In this document: positions 10,681 through 23,041 of the stretch, in pieces
How the letters are laid out: every line of letters begins with the position of its first letter
Position numbering within the stretch: position 1 is the stretch's first letter
Assembly: GCF_037975245.1 (NCBI RefSeq)
Contig: NC_092580.1
Coordinates: 10,205,001-10,269,000, forward strand
DNA length: 64,000 nucleotides
Direction: 5' to 3'
From: Apostichopus japonicus
Taxonomy: Eukaryota; Echinodermata; Holothuroidea; Aspidochirotida; Stichopodidae
Notes under the pieces: generated by a model
Database searches by the model: none
What the model saw: only the letters and a program-made list of their open reading frames with translations
What the model was told of the DNA's origin: nothing
Position numbers and translations under genes: made by a program

Positions 10681-13069
10681 AATCGTGTTGGTGCAATAAT
10701 GGAAAAGAACTGTTGGAATTCTAAAAAATCTAAGACATCACATCCTTTGAAATAAAGAAAGATACTGTATTTTGTATTACTTGGAACACCTTTATTCACT
10801 GACCTTGAGGAAGACATATATAACTATCATGGGTGAATAAACTTATTGTTGAATGTACTGAACTTGAACAAGACATATAACTATAATGGTTGAAGAAACT
10901 TATTGTTGACTGAACAGTATAATTTGATATAAGAAGTCTTAAATTCAGGTATTCTTGAAACAAGGGTATGAACTGAAATAAATTAATTAATGAAGCCATA
11001 TGTTTCATTTATGTAGAGTTCACGCACATTCCTTGGAAACTCATTTTGATCTGAAAACAACCTTCCCTAAAGTGACATTAACATTTGTGGCCTCAATTTT
11101 CTTAAGAATCCCACAGGATAAATTTTATGGAAAAAAAATGCCAATGGCTTTGTGATTCCTTGCCATGAGAACTAAAATCCCCCTTGTACATCATACACCA
11201 ACTTTGCATTAATATTTTAACCTGTTAACTTAAGTTTAACCCCAAAAGTTTCAGTAATGTGGATCAAAAGCACATATACACCCTCCATTTCTGGAGTACC
11301 CATGTATGAAAGTGTACTGGTTAAAATTAATATTTAACCAATGCAAGGGTGGATCAAAATGGGCTGCAATCAAGGGGTGTAAAGCTCCATACTATAGTTA
11401 AACAGGAAGCAAAACAGGTTGTCAGCAATGTTCTTGTACCTAAATGCTTACTGCCTTCAGCCCAGTACTGCCCTTGCTGTCTTTTCTTGTTTAGGAAATG
11501 GAATTTTGCTGTGGTCAGACTCACTCCCTCTCTAGATCTATGTTAGGACATATGTTTTCTGACCATAGCTAATCACTTACTACCTTTGGAGTCTTTTAAA
11601 CTCATCATTAATTAATTAATAATTATGTGGAACCATGTACAAAGTTGAATTTACAAAATTTAGAGCAATTTCTTTTGCACTTGAACAATTGTCTTCCACA
11701 ATCTAATGATATTGGCAAAACATTTTCCACAAAATGATTACTACATAACTAGCCATCTTTAAATTGTTGAATAGGAAAAAGTCTCTTTTTTAGATGAACA
11801 TGAATGGAACACTTTTAAACTTTTGTTCAAATGAATAATGGTATTAAAGGAGATACGAGGGCTGGCCAAGAAATGTCTTTCAAAATGTTCTTCATGATAA
11901 TTAAAACAAAGATCTGCAAATTTTGATATATTGCTATGCTAATTTCTGTGTTTCTGTGCTGTGAAGCAAGCTATACAATGTTCATATGATTTAAAAACTG
12001 ATAACATTCTTGAGGGCCATTCCATGTGACGTAAGGCACAAATCAGAGCGAAATTTTACACTTGTTTTCAATATCATGTTCAGTACAAGTCTGTAGTTAA
12101 GTCAGAAGCCTATAGTTCCTGAACTTTGAAAACCCAAAATAAATTCTGTCACCACTGCGAAAGATTAATGCTTTCCCATTGCGAATTATATCGCCCTCAA
12201 CATTTGTCACGGAAGTCACGCAGAGAAATGAAGAATTTAAACTTTTTGGAGGAAATCAATAAATCCTGTGAAGCATTGAGAGAAATCTGCTAAGGTGCCT
12301 ATAATATCTGAAAAGGACACATTGAGGAATAACTTCAAGGTAAAATTTAATTGATATGCATTTTATACTGATATTCCTATGCAAATTAGTCACACTGTAA
12401 GGCACACTGTTCAGTTTCCTTTCAGTTTCCAAATATACAAGATAACACAGGCTAAAGGAATGTTTGCAAGTTCATTACATTGAGATGGGGGAGGGGGAAG
12501 GGTCTATTCTACATATGTAAAAATGTAAAAATAGTGGATAGAAAGAGCACAAGTATGTCAGTTCATTGTACACTAGCTCATCACACAGTAGTTGCTGGAA
12601 GAATTTTAATTGGTGGTGCAAATCAAGAGTAAGTTTCAAAAAAACATTTGCAGTCGCATTGTGCATGAAGCTCTGCCTTTCATGGGTGGCCTTAATAATG
12701 TTGTCATTTAAGTGAATACAATTACAGAGTAAGTTCAAATCTAGATGTTCAGTTGTACATAAAAATTCCTATGGACTAGTTCTGCGAAATATCTTAACTT
12801 AAGTGCTACAGTAGCTAAATAGTTCCTTAATTAGCCGTAAAATCACTGCAACTGCCCATTTCAGCACGTTCATTACACAAATGTAACCTACATATACTCG
12901 TATCATCCACTTTTTTACCCAATTCCATGATAAATGCATGCTTCAAAAATGAATTTCTAGACACCTTGTAATTTGTGTCGAAGTTTGAAACAGCGGTATT
13001 AGGGCTTTGGATATGTATCCCATTATGATACCTCGAGGAAAAAAGGCTCCGAGCCAGGTGATAAACTGT

Positions 13070-13342
13070 TTAAGGACTGGCAGCATTCTTCATGAAAGCT
13101 CTGAAAGACCGGATGGAGGAGGAAAGATTCTTCATTCCTGATTGTTTATATATGCAACTTTCAATGAAATCCCAAACATTTCGGCAGTGGTGCTGGTACT
13201 ACAAGTTGAATATGTAGTGTGCTTTATAGCAGATGTCGACTCCTTCAGAGAGTGTCTGCACGCTCACTGCGTGCCTCTCCAAGATAACAAACACTTGTGA
13301 TGGTGTCAGCTTGAAGTCTGAGTAAAACCCAAGGATGAAAGG
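13070..13342 (-). pseudogene. Last-exon relic of a passenger gene inside the CACTG element
   Basis: Reading leftward from a CTCAG acceptor at 13343-13347, the frame encodes PFILGFYSDFKLTPSQVFVI, continues through an LCYK-like DICYKAHYIFNL segment, meets a TAG (13199-13201), then continues in the same frame with YQHHCRNVWDFIES and ends at TAA (13070-13072). The pattern of hydrophobic and Pro/Gln residues reads as real protein-coding sequence. From memory it resembles the C-terminal part of a multi-copy, unnamed metazoan protein family; I cannot confirm this without a search. A single CAG-to-TAG change could account for the stop, so the copy is young or was recently functional. Confidence 0.45.
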
Positions 13343-13734
13343 CTGAGATCTTCATTCACTGCTTATTCCCTGTAAGTATGAAGGCAAATGGGTGTGCTCC
13401 TGTGAAACCAATAGAAGCAATGAAAAGTAGCTTTTAGTATTCCATATTCAAATTTATTTATTTCTGGTGTGTTCTATATTACAGCCAAAACCATTTACTT
13501 TATGCATATCACAAATATGTTATTGAACTTGTAGTATAAATTAAAAATGGAAACGCTCCCTTTTGATATGTCTAACCAGTAGGATGATACCAGCACACCA
13601 CTGATTCATATGTAGAATTAGTTTGGAGAGACTTAACTGACTTAAGATCATCTAAGTGAACAAGAAGATTGGCGTAGGGCATTAGTAGGCACCTCCTTCC
13701 CATTCGAAATATAAATGTAGATCACAATGGGTAC

Positions 13735-14100
13735 ATGCTAGTTTTGAACTCAGGGATTTTACACAATCCAATGTCCAACAATAGCAATACTACACCTAAT
13801 ACTACTGATACTAATACTACTACTACCACCAACGACAACGACAAGAAGAACAAGAACAAGAACCAAAAAAAAAGAAGAACAGCAACAATAACAATAATGA
13901 TGAAAATACAGCTTAAAGGGTTTTACAGATCAGTGGAGCCAGTCACAATTCTCCAACAATCCTGGAGAGTAAGTTGCTGCAGTCTTTGTAATCCACACAG
14001 GGTTTTGCTCAGGTTCCTCACAAGTTCACATTTTTACCTGAGTGGAGTGAGGCCATCAAGATAGAGTGCCTTGCCTAAGGACACAATGTAGCCGGGATTT
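13735..14100. other. A/C-rich simple sequence and SINE/MITE-like patch
   Basis: ACTACT/ACAAGA-rich low-complexity sequence (about 13780-13890) inflates a 109-codon frame that encodes only Asn/Thr/Lys repeats. It is followed by a patch ending in GCCGGGATTTGAACC (about 14090), a phrase common to dispersed repeats. No gene is supported. Confidence 0.4.
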
Positions 14101-15043
14101 GAACCACTGATTCTTGGATTACGAGATTCAAACCCTAGCTGATTACAAGCAAAGTCAGCAGCTGATATGAATAATGCATTTAGACATACCCCTTTTAATT
14201 CAATAAATGATGAAGCATGATCTGTTGCCGCTGATCGTCCTCCAGTTTTGGCCTAGCTCCTGGTCCCAAAAATAAGTGGTAACATGAGCAATGACAGGTT
14301 GTTCTTCTCCTCTGCAAGTGAAAACCAAAATGCCAAATTTAGCAAAGCATAAAAACCTCAAAATCAATGGTTGTTGTAATATAATAGTCTATCGGGAAGT
14401 AAATACCAAATTCAATAGTCATCAGCTTAGAAACAATAGGGTTGGTAAGTAGCTGGGAGACCCCCCTCCCATTCAAAGACAGATAGTGATCCTGTATTCA
14501 ATATGGGAAATATACAGGACATACTTAACATCATCAACCTGGTTGTTCCTGAGGTAATATGGTTAAAGGTCATTGTTTGACCTCTGCTGACTTAATTTAT
14601 TGTCCTTTGACCTACAGTTTCTATATTATCTACAATAAACACTAAGAAATTACCGTAATATGCTGAAGCTACTGTAGCTTGCCACTGTAGCATAATAAAA
14701 ACGATACACATTGTAAACATAAGCCCAAGATTTCAACCACGGATCACCATAGGCTTATTATAAGGATAGAAAAGGTTATTGGAAGTTCGAACTCCACACT
14801 TAACCTTAACTAGCCTCGGAGTAGGACTCGCTTAAGTAATCTAGGCTAGGCATATAGTACGTACGTCGGTATACAGGTATCCTTTTGTCACTGTGATAGG
14901 CTACACTACTGTATAGGCTCTATACGCTAACGTTAGTATTACTACTAGGCCTAGCACAGGAGTACAAAATGTTGATGAAAATTGTGTGAAAGAATCGTCC
15001 CAGTTTATTCCGATTACTTCAATCCCTTTACTGAAATGATTAC

Positions 15044-15104
15044 CTTTCATAGACTGAATTATATCGGGAACAAACAACCCCCAGCTCTTGAGTAGATCTT
15101 CCAT
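15044..15104 (-). other. Possible first coding exon of the element's passenger gene
   Basis: The minus-strand frame starts at ATG 15104 (open upstream to 15194) and encodes MEDLLKSWGLFVPDIIQSMK before a GTAATC splice donor at 15043. The LLKSWGL.....I pattern is what the first helix of a SAM domain looks like, but only about 20 residues are present. It lies about 350 bp inside the right end of the CACTG element, upstream of and on the same strand as the exon relic at 13070-13342. The two could be one gene; the middle exons were not found. Confidence 0.3.
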
Positions 15105-15179
15105 TTCGACTTTTGAGGCTGTCAACTCGAAGGAATATGTAACCCTTCGTCGTGCACGCGCGCTCAAGCACACTTTGCA

Positions 15180-15440
15180 TTCAAAGTTGCCCAACGTTGG
15201 TAAACATCGCCAAGGTAAAGCCGAATGCTTGCCCAGCGTATGGTATAAAGAACCGAAATTTCGCCCAACATACGATTACGATGACAGAAAAGACCAACAT
15301 GTGGACAAATATGAGCACGGAGTTTACCAACTCGATGGGTAAACAAACTAATCTGCGATTCGATCATTTTTATATATAAATTGGGCACTATTTGACCAAC
15401 ACAGTTGAAAGGGTACTTGCCCAACAATTTTTTTACCCAG
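15180..15440. repeat. Right subterminal repeat cluster of the CACTG element
   Basis: Contains GCCCAACGTTGG, GCCCAGCGTATGG, GCCCAACATACG, TTGGGCACTATTTGACCAAC and TTGCCCAAC, mirroring the left cluster. The words appear in both orientations. Confidence 0.7.
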
Positions 15441-15464
15441 TGTTTTAACAGTGTATATATATAT

Positions 15465-15576
15465 ATTTATATCAATCTTTATATCGCTCACATATACACA
15501 TATATTTATTTATATGTAAATATAAATATATATGTAATTATATATAGGCCTATGTATGTATATATATATTTATATA
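15465..15576. repeat. Direct copy of 10128-10239 flanking the transposon
   Basis: About 110 bp, starting ATTTATATCAATC and including TATAGGCCTATGTATGTA, matches the left flank of the CACTG element with a 4-bp length difference. It is too long for a target-site duplication, so the element probably landed between two units of a pre-existing AT-rich repeat. Confidence 0.85.
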
Positions 15577-18500
15577 TGAAAATAATAACATAATAATCGT
15601 ACCGTAATCTATTTAGTTGCTGTTTTTACTAACTGTGAATCGTGGTAATACATACCATGCGTGTTCTCATCGCCTTTGATTAGAATACGTAAATTAATTG
15701 CATAAGTACAATTATTGCTATGTTCAAGCCGATTATTGAAAGATTGAAAACAATATACTACAAAAACGATACATTTTATGCAAAATATTGCAGTTCTTTT
15801 CTAACAATTGCTAAATTTATGCCGAAAATCTATGCTGGGGACAGTGTAAGGATGCTTCATTGATATGTTGTTGACTTGATTGATCAGTTTTCTAATCTCA
15901 TTTTGAGGATATGTTGCAATGTTTACCCAGTTACTCATAAAGTAGGTTAACAAGAATTCATCGATTATAACATTTTCAAGTATCAAAGTTGGTTAAGAGA
16001 TGCTGTTTAAAGATTAAGAAAAAGAGTATAATTGCTTTGTTATTTATTGCATCTCACGATTTGACCAACCGCAAGTCAATCACTTCCGGTATGTTTAGGA
16101 TACTATACTAGAAACGAATGGCAAATTAAACAAAATGGGAATATGGAAATCTATAAATTGTTATGAATTTACATGCAAAGTACTTTAAGTGGTATAGTTA
16201 ATCATTCAAATCTGTAGATTTTGATTTTCGATCGATATTTTCTCTTTCTCTAGTTTAATCTGAACTGTCGAATGATTGAATATATTCAAGCGATAATTAA
16301 ACCTCGTGTCTGACGTTTCTCGTCTTGGGCAACATTATAGCAAGTAGACAAAGAAGCCGGTTAAGTACTCGAAATCAATATCAAACGACTGAAGTAATTA
16401 GAAGCTAATCGTGATGGAGAACCAAATCAACAAAACACTTATGATGCAGCAAAATATCGGAAATTAAAAACCTACACCTGGTGTTAACAGAGGAAACACG
16501 TTTATTAATTCCAAAAAAAAAAATATATTTAGCTTTGTCAAGATTACAAATGAAGGAAATTAATAGTTGTCCATTAATAACTGAAAACCCAAGCGTGATG
16601 GATTTCTCCATATTTTGAGCTTTTAGTCTATTTATGCATTGTTACATACTGTCACTTACGCTTCACACGGATGCGACCTATAAAGCCCTTTTCAGGATTC
16701 CATTACTGCGCATGCACGTATTCATGTCATAACTTTGAACTGGGTCAATTGCCACATATAGTTAAAAAACGCATCGTGTTTACTTCCCCACTTATCTTCC
16801 GGTTTAAGTCACACTTGATTTGATTTTTTTTGGGAAGATATATAGAATAAATAAAGTTATTTTTCCTACCATGTTTATATATATATATATATATATATAT
16901 CATTAGAATGTATTAATAAGTCTGTGCTGACACCGACAATTCAAAGTGTTACCATTATTAAATAGTTAATAACGTTCGCACAAAACGAAATGTTAATACA
17001 GGTGCTGGTTGAATACGATTATATTCTCTATTGTTTTTTTTTTTTCTTTCTTTATAGACACATGATGCAATGAGTTGCTTATAGGAATCCTTATGACTTT
17101 TTAGACATTTGCTTAGTGCATTATCCTTTAGATTCAATGAAGTGTTATTTTCACCCGTCAGTTCATTGTATACACTGGTTTATGACTTTAGTCATTGGAA
17201 CTATAGCATACTGTAGCATAAAGTATTAAACATGTTGCTTACTATCGGGGTGACATTTTTTCTAATGCGTATAGCCCGGCTCTGCTGTAAGAATGCATGG
17301 ATCCTCCCAATGTCCCCACAACTCCCCCCCCCCCCAAATAGACTTGGACTGCATACTTAAGTCTAAACTCAAAGTTGTGCTAACAAAAACCACTTTCGGA
17401 ATTTTGGTTGAAGGCGAGGTAAGGGTGGGGGGGGGGGGGGGTCGACACCACACTACCCGCCCACGAGGAGCCGGGAATAAAATCTGCTGACACCAATTGA
17501 CTTTTATGTCATTGTTATGATTTTGGTTCGATAAATGACATTAATGGTGTCGTGCTTTCGTCACCCAGCTTGGACTTTTTGGGAATATAAAAAGACTTCT
17601 CTATTACATAAAGGTTTGGAATTGTTCATGTTATCAATATAAGTGCTTTGAAACGTGATACCTAGGCACCGTAGATAATGGCAGTATGCCTTAAAAACTT
17701 GTATTAACTAGATGATCATCGTGATCGATATACTAGTTTAATATTAATATTTTAATATATATTATACATATATCATATTATATTAATTATTAAGTCTTAT
17801 GGGGATATAAAGATATAAAATTCTACTTATTGCAAGAAAAGAAAAATAATAATAACGTAAATATGAAATGCAAAATTTTACTTGCTTTCGTCCTAAGAAA
17901 ATGTTACAAAATTGATAGCATTTTAGATATGAACAGAAAGGTGTTACTGGTCTCTTGTCAATCAAGTATCTCGATTAAATACTGAAATATAATTATTTTG
18001 AGAGCAAGATCTAATACATTGAAAATAATTCTACCTCACCGACAATAAATAAACGTAATGTAAAGTGTCCATTCCTTTGTAGTTTTAGTGTATGCATGAC
18101 AATGACACGTAAATACAAACAAAGTCTACTTAATCAACCTAAAACATAAGTAATTCAAAATTTACATTTCTATATTGTTTTGCGGGGCATGTCGATGCAA
18201 TAAATACTCATATAAAGCCTACCTCATCCTTCGGAAACTGCCAAATTGATTTGTGCATGAAATAGCTCATCTAGACACATTTATCAATTAGATATCTTGC
18301 ATTGTTTGGTATGGTGAGTTATTTTAAGGCTATTGCTGGAAATGTTTTTGTCTCCCACAGTAGATTGATTCTTTTTGTATGTTGCCATTCTCATTCCTAA
18401 AGAATCTCATACAAGGGAGAAGACGATCATCGGATACATCTCAAAAAAGTAGTTGCACAATGCCGTCTGCATGGTTTCCAAGGTAGGTTGTCATTCTTAA

Positions 18501-18598
18501 TTTTCCCCGGCTGAAATAGGTAAAGTCACGGAAGCGCCAGCGGCGGATCCGGGATTTCTCTCCTCTAGAAATTAAGGCATATTTGGACTCAATGTTTG
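15577..18598. other. Intergenic DNA
   Basis: No supported gene. Holds a (TA)n run at about 16876-16900 and a C-run/G-run patch at 17325-17445 flanked by CCCGGCTC and GAGCCGGG. This patch resembles a miniature-element interior but has no matching target duplication. Frames of up to 68 codons here are unconvincing. Confidence 0.5.
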
Positions 18599-18606
18599 GG
18601 CTAAGT

Positions 18607-18982
18607 CAGGGGTTCCCTAACTGGGGTGCATGAACCCCAAGGGGGTGCGTGATTCCATCCCAGGGGATTCGTGAGACGTTTCTGAAATTCAAACCTAGAG
18701 TACCTTTTGTTGAACTAAAATCTGATTTATCATAATATTTAGGAATCGTACCTATCGACAAGCTCGTTTCGCGTTCCATGCGTATACGTTGCCATAGTAA
18801 AACCGTACCGTGCATTTGATAAATAACTGAATTATGAAACAGACACAGGCTGTTATGCGTTTTATAGTATAATGATGACTCAGATTGTGTCTCGAATAGT
18901 TGGGGGTTCGTGGACAACTTAAACATCCACAGGGGGTTAGTGGGGTGGGGTGGGGGGGGGGAATAAAGTTAGGGAAACCCTG
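18607..18982. mobile_element. hAT (Charlie-like) miniature element, 376 bp
   Basis: The left end CAGGGGTTCCCTAACT pairs with the right end AGTTAGGGAAACCCTG as terminal inverted repeats. Flanking octamers are GGCTAAGT (18599-18606) and GTCTAAGT (18983-18990), matching at 7 of 8 positions. CAGGGGTTCCC-type ends with 8-bp target duplications are typical of the hAT superfamily. The interior has no transposase; the 106-codon frame at 18606-18926 is not recognisable. Confidence 0.85.
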
Positions 18983-18990
18983 GTCTAAGT

Positions 18991-19196
18991 GATAGGCTGT
19001 ACTTCCTAATACTTATAAAAGTTTGTGTGAGGTCGCAACTGGGGGGGGGGGCGCGTATGCACACCTCACCTCAGATCGTCTGAGCCTAGTTAAGGGCTCT
19101 CATTCTGCCCTGATTGAATGTTGTAACTTTCCCGACGGCTGATTGTTTGAACGTTCTTCAAGCTGTACCAGGTCAGTCGGCAGTACCGAGGTTAAT
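18991..19196. other. 3' flank of the minus-strand GPCR at 19197
   Basis: Short spacer with a G-run near 19041-19052. Nothing else seen. Confidence 0.5.
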
Positions 19197-20372
19197 TCAG
19201 GAAGTTGAATTGTTACTCTTGACTTTGATTAATGCCGCTTTTACAAGACAGATGCTTTTGTAAATAGCTTGCCTGAATGTCGGCGAAATAGTGGCATAGA
19301 TGAAGGGATTAATAGCTGAGTTTAAAAACAACAAGAAATAGCAGATATGCAAAACTAACTTAGGTAGAGTGATAAAGAGTCTAATACAAGTCATAACATT
19401 AAACGGTAGCCAACAAACTAGAAACGCAACGTCTAGAAACAGCAAGTTTCTCGCAATTTTGTATAATTTCCTTTCTCTGTTATTTAGTGCGATGATGTTG
19501 TCTTGATCTTCGTGCGGTTCCAGAAATCGCACACGTAGATTCGCGTTCCTACGCAATTCACTGATGCTGCTGGATGATGGGAGCGCTGTAGCAACATTAC
19601 CTGATATTGTGCTGAGTGTTGCCTCAACCGGCGCATTTTCGTAATGTACCGGTGGTGTCCTTTGCCCGATGGTACTATTGCCTCGACCACCAATATTTGC
19701 GCGCGTTTTTAAGACTTTTAATTTTCTGCGCCATCTAACAACGAAAATCCAGTTCGTAACGACTAGTATTGTAAATGGAGTCAAGAAATAGATCACTACT
19801 TGACCGTAGTCTGTTAAAATCGCTACTAAGTATTCGTCAACATTTTGCAGCCTTTGCTTGGGTGGGAGGAACACCTCAAAGGATATCAACAGAATGACGT
19901 CATAGAGACATGCGTAGCAGGCACTTCCAATCCAGACGAGCATCGTCGTCTGCGTGCTTTGTCTGTATGTTTTTGAAGTGTGGTACTTGATTGGATTTGT
20001 CACCAAACGGACTCGATCATAACTTATAATGATGACAACGAAAACGGACATCACTATGGGAACATGAAATGCCCATTCGTGAAATAAATTCCATCCAGGG
20101 AGATGAGTGTCGGCAAATAGTTCAGCATGTACAAAAGCTGGTATGGATATCAGAGCAACGAAAAAGTCTGCTACAGTGAGAGCTAAGATTTGTCCGTTAA
20201 AGCGAATATCTCTCACTGGTTTGTTCTTACAATACACAAAAATAACTAATCCATTGCCCAGGATTATCAAGATTATTAATACACTGTACATAATAATGAA
20301 AATAATCAAATGGATAAAATCTAAGTTTTCTCCTCCAGAGCTTTTCCTGGAAAATAAAGCTCCCAAAGCCAT
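19197..20372 (-). CDS. Class A GPCR, DRV-type, minus strand
   Basis: Predicted 391-residue receptor. TM1 contains LGNGLVIF (N40), TM2 LTVADFFVAL (D69), TM3 ends D119-R120-V121, W147 is in TM4, the third intracellular loop (about 214-303) is long and basic to Ser/Thr-rich, TM6 has C320-W-L-P323 and TM7 N355-P-F-I-Y359. There is no Cys at 3.25 (residue 95 is Asn) or in ECL2. It differs strongly from both other receptor sub-families in the window, so it is a third lineage rather than a recent local copy. On the minus strand the ATG is immediately preceded by a pyrimidine tract and CAG (TTTTCTTGCAG then AAATGG), a good splice acceptor, so a non-coding 5' exon further right is likely. The 3' end of the coding region is the TGA-type stop at 19197. 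Confidence 0.93.
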   Translation of the reverse strand: MALGALFSRKSSGGENLDFIHLIIFIIMYSVLIILIILGNGLVIFVYCKNKPVRDIRFNGQILALTVADFFVALISIPAFVHAELFADTHLPGWNLFHEWAFHVPIVMSVFVVIIISYDRVRLVTNPIKYHTSKTYRQSTQTTMLVWIGSACYACLYDVILLISFEVFLPPKQRLQNVDEYLVAILTDYGQVVIYFLTPFTILVVTNWIFVVRWRRKLKVLKTRANIGGRGNSTIGQRTPPVHYENAPVEATLSTISGNVATALPSSSSISELRRNANLRVRFLEPHEDQDNIIALNNRERKLYKIARNLLFLDVAFLVCWLPFNVMTCIRLFITLPKLVLHICYFLLFLNSAINPFIYATISPTFRQAIYKSICLVKAALIKVKSNNSTS

Positions 20373-21639
<1,267 letters not shown>

Positions 21640-22846
21640 ATAATTATAAATATATATATATATATGTATATATCTCTGTGTGAAATTATTTGCCGAAGAC
21701 AGTGAAACTTAATATCCTGAATATACACTTTATAGCTGGGGTTGCCCGTCTGTTAATTGTTTGACTGATATGACGTTCCCGCCACATCCTCCGTGAGTGG
21801 TGTTATAATGAGCCCATTCGTACCCTACAATTTGAGAACCTTCTCATAGTGGGATCAAAAAGTTGAATTATGCTTTTGTATGTTTACTTAGTCCCTATAG
21901 GACAACATGTATGTACGTAAACTAAAGAATATACACTACAAAGAAAGATTACAATTCCGATGTTACAATTTTATTATTTCGATTATTTATTATTACCTTC
22001 CACCGAAATTCGTGTTCATTATTTAATTACATGCCAGTAAAAATAAATGTGTTATAAAACAGCCGATATTTCTTACTTTATAAAATCTAAAAATATTTGC
22101 ACAGTAATCTTCAAGCATGTATTAGCGTCACGAAGCATGAATGGTTATGGTGTCATAAGATCTTTTAGCCATTAAGTCACCAACCAAACTATTTAACAAA
22201 TAATCAGTTTAATAGTATCGAAACTATATCATGCCACTCTGTGTCATATACTTTCATCAAATAACTCGACAATCTATGGTCAAGATATATGCTCAAGGCA
22301 ATCAAGCAATCTTCTTCAAGTATTTTTATTAAAATACGACACATTAATTGTTACAGTAAAGTGAACGCTAATGAACGATTTTCAACATTTCATCATCCAT
22401 ACACTTTCATATAAATTCACATGTGAACAACTCATTTGAAAAGAAAAAAAGGTTTGACTTTTAAGTGTTTTAAACGAGAACGTGACTTGTCAAGCTATAG
22501 TACATTACATTGTTTTGGGGTTTTACAATCGAACCGTATGGATGATCGATCCGGAATCATTTTGAAAAACTGCCTTAAATTTTGATGTCATAATGTTAAA
22601 CCTTAAAGATTAGAACGATATGGCTTCCCATTTCTGTTCTCCCGATACGAAGTTCTGTTCCTCTTGAAAGTAGATTAACCATTTTCGTTGCATTTCGTCG
22701 TTTTCCAGATGTTTCAATGCAAGCATGTTAGTGTCGAACAGGCGACTACTACATAGTCAGGAAATCCGATACATTGATTTAGTTTGTCTTAGAAATCTGT
22801 AGAGACAATATTGGCTCATGAATGGATAACACTCAGACAAAATAAA
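21640..22846. other. Intergenic DNA
   Basis: AT-rich with a short TATATA patch after the GATA tract. No gene or RNA recognised. Confidence 0.5.
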
Positions 22847-23030
22847 CTCAGCTTTAGCCTATAACAGAATAACGACAGTCTTACTCAACTAAACAAATAA
22901 TCTCAGCTAAAGCCTATAACAGAATAACGACAGTCTTACTCATCTAAACAAATAATCTCAGATTTAGCCTATAACAGAATAACGATAGCTAACTCATCTA
23001 AACAATTAATCTCAGCTTTGGCTATATCAG
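22847..23030. repeat. 55-bp tandem repeat, about 3.3 copies
   Basis: CTCAGCTTTAGCCTATAACA-type units begin at 22847, 22902, 22957 and 23011. The array sits directly 3' of the GPCR stop at 23042 (minus strand), so it may lie in that gene's 3'UTR. No counterpart follows the sister receptor at 31016. Confidence 0.9.
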
Positions 23031-23041
23031 GGATTGAAACC

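Larger units (their letters stand above)
10292..15453. mobile_element. 5.16-kb DNA transposon with CACTG ends, EnSpm/CACTA-like, non-autonomous
   Basis: The left end reads CACTGTTAAAA and the right end TTTTAACAGTG, an 11-bp perfect terminal inverted repeat. TTGGGCA/TGCCCAA and CCAAC words recur in both orientations in the first 400 bp and the last 280 bp. This is the subterminal-repeat layout known for EnSpm/CACTA elements, whose ends begin CACTR. The flanking bases are TA on both sides, but they lie in a TA tract and so do not give a usable target duplication. No transposase domain was recognised. Two exon-like fragments on the minus strand (15044-15104 and 13070-13342) suggest a decayed passenger or element gene. 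Class assignment is inference; Tc1/mariner-like TA targeting cannot be excluded. Confidence 0.7.

Noticed and set aside
13735-14064. 109-codon Asn/Thr/Lys-rich frame
   Set aside because: Driven by ACT/ACA simple sequence inside the CACTG element.
17262-17490. Possible miniature element with CCCGGCTC/GAGCCGGG ends and C/G runs
   Set aside because: The inverted words are only 8 bp and the flanks show no target duplication.
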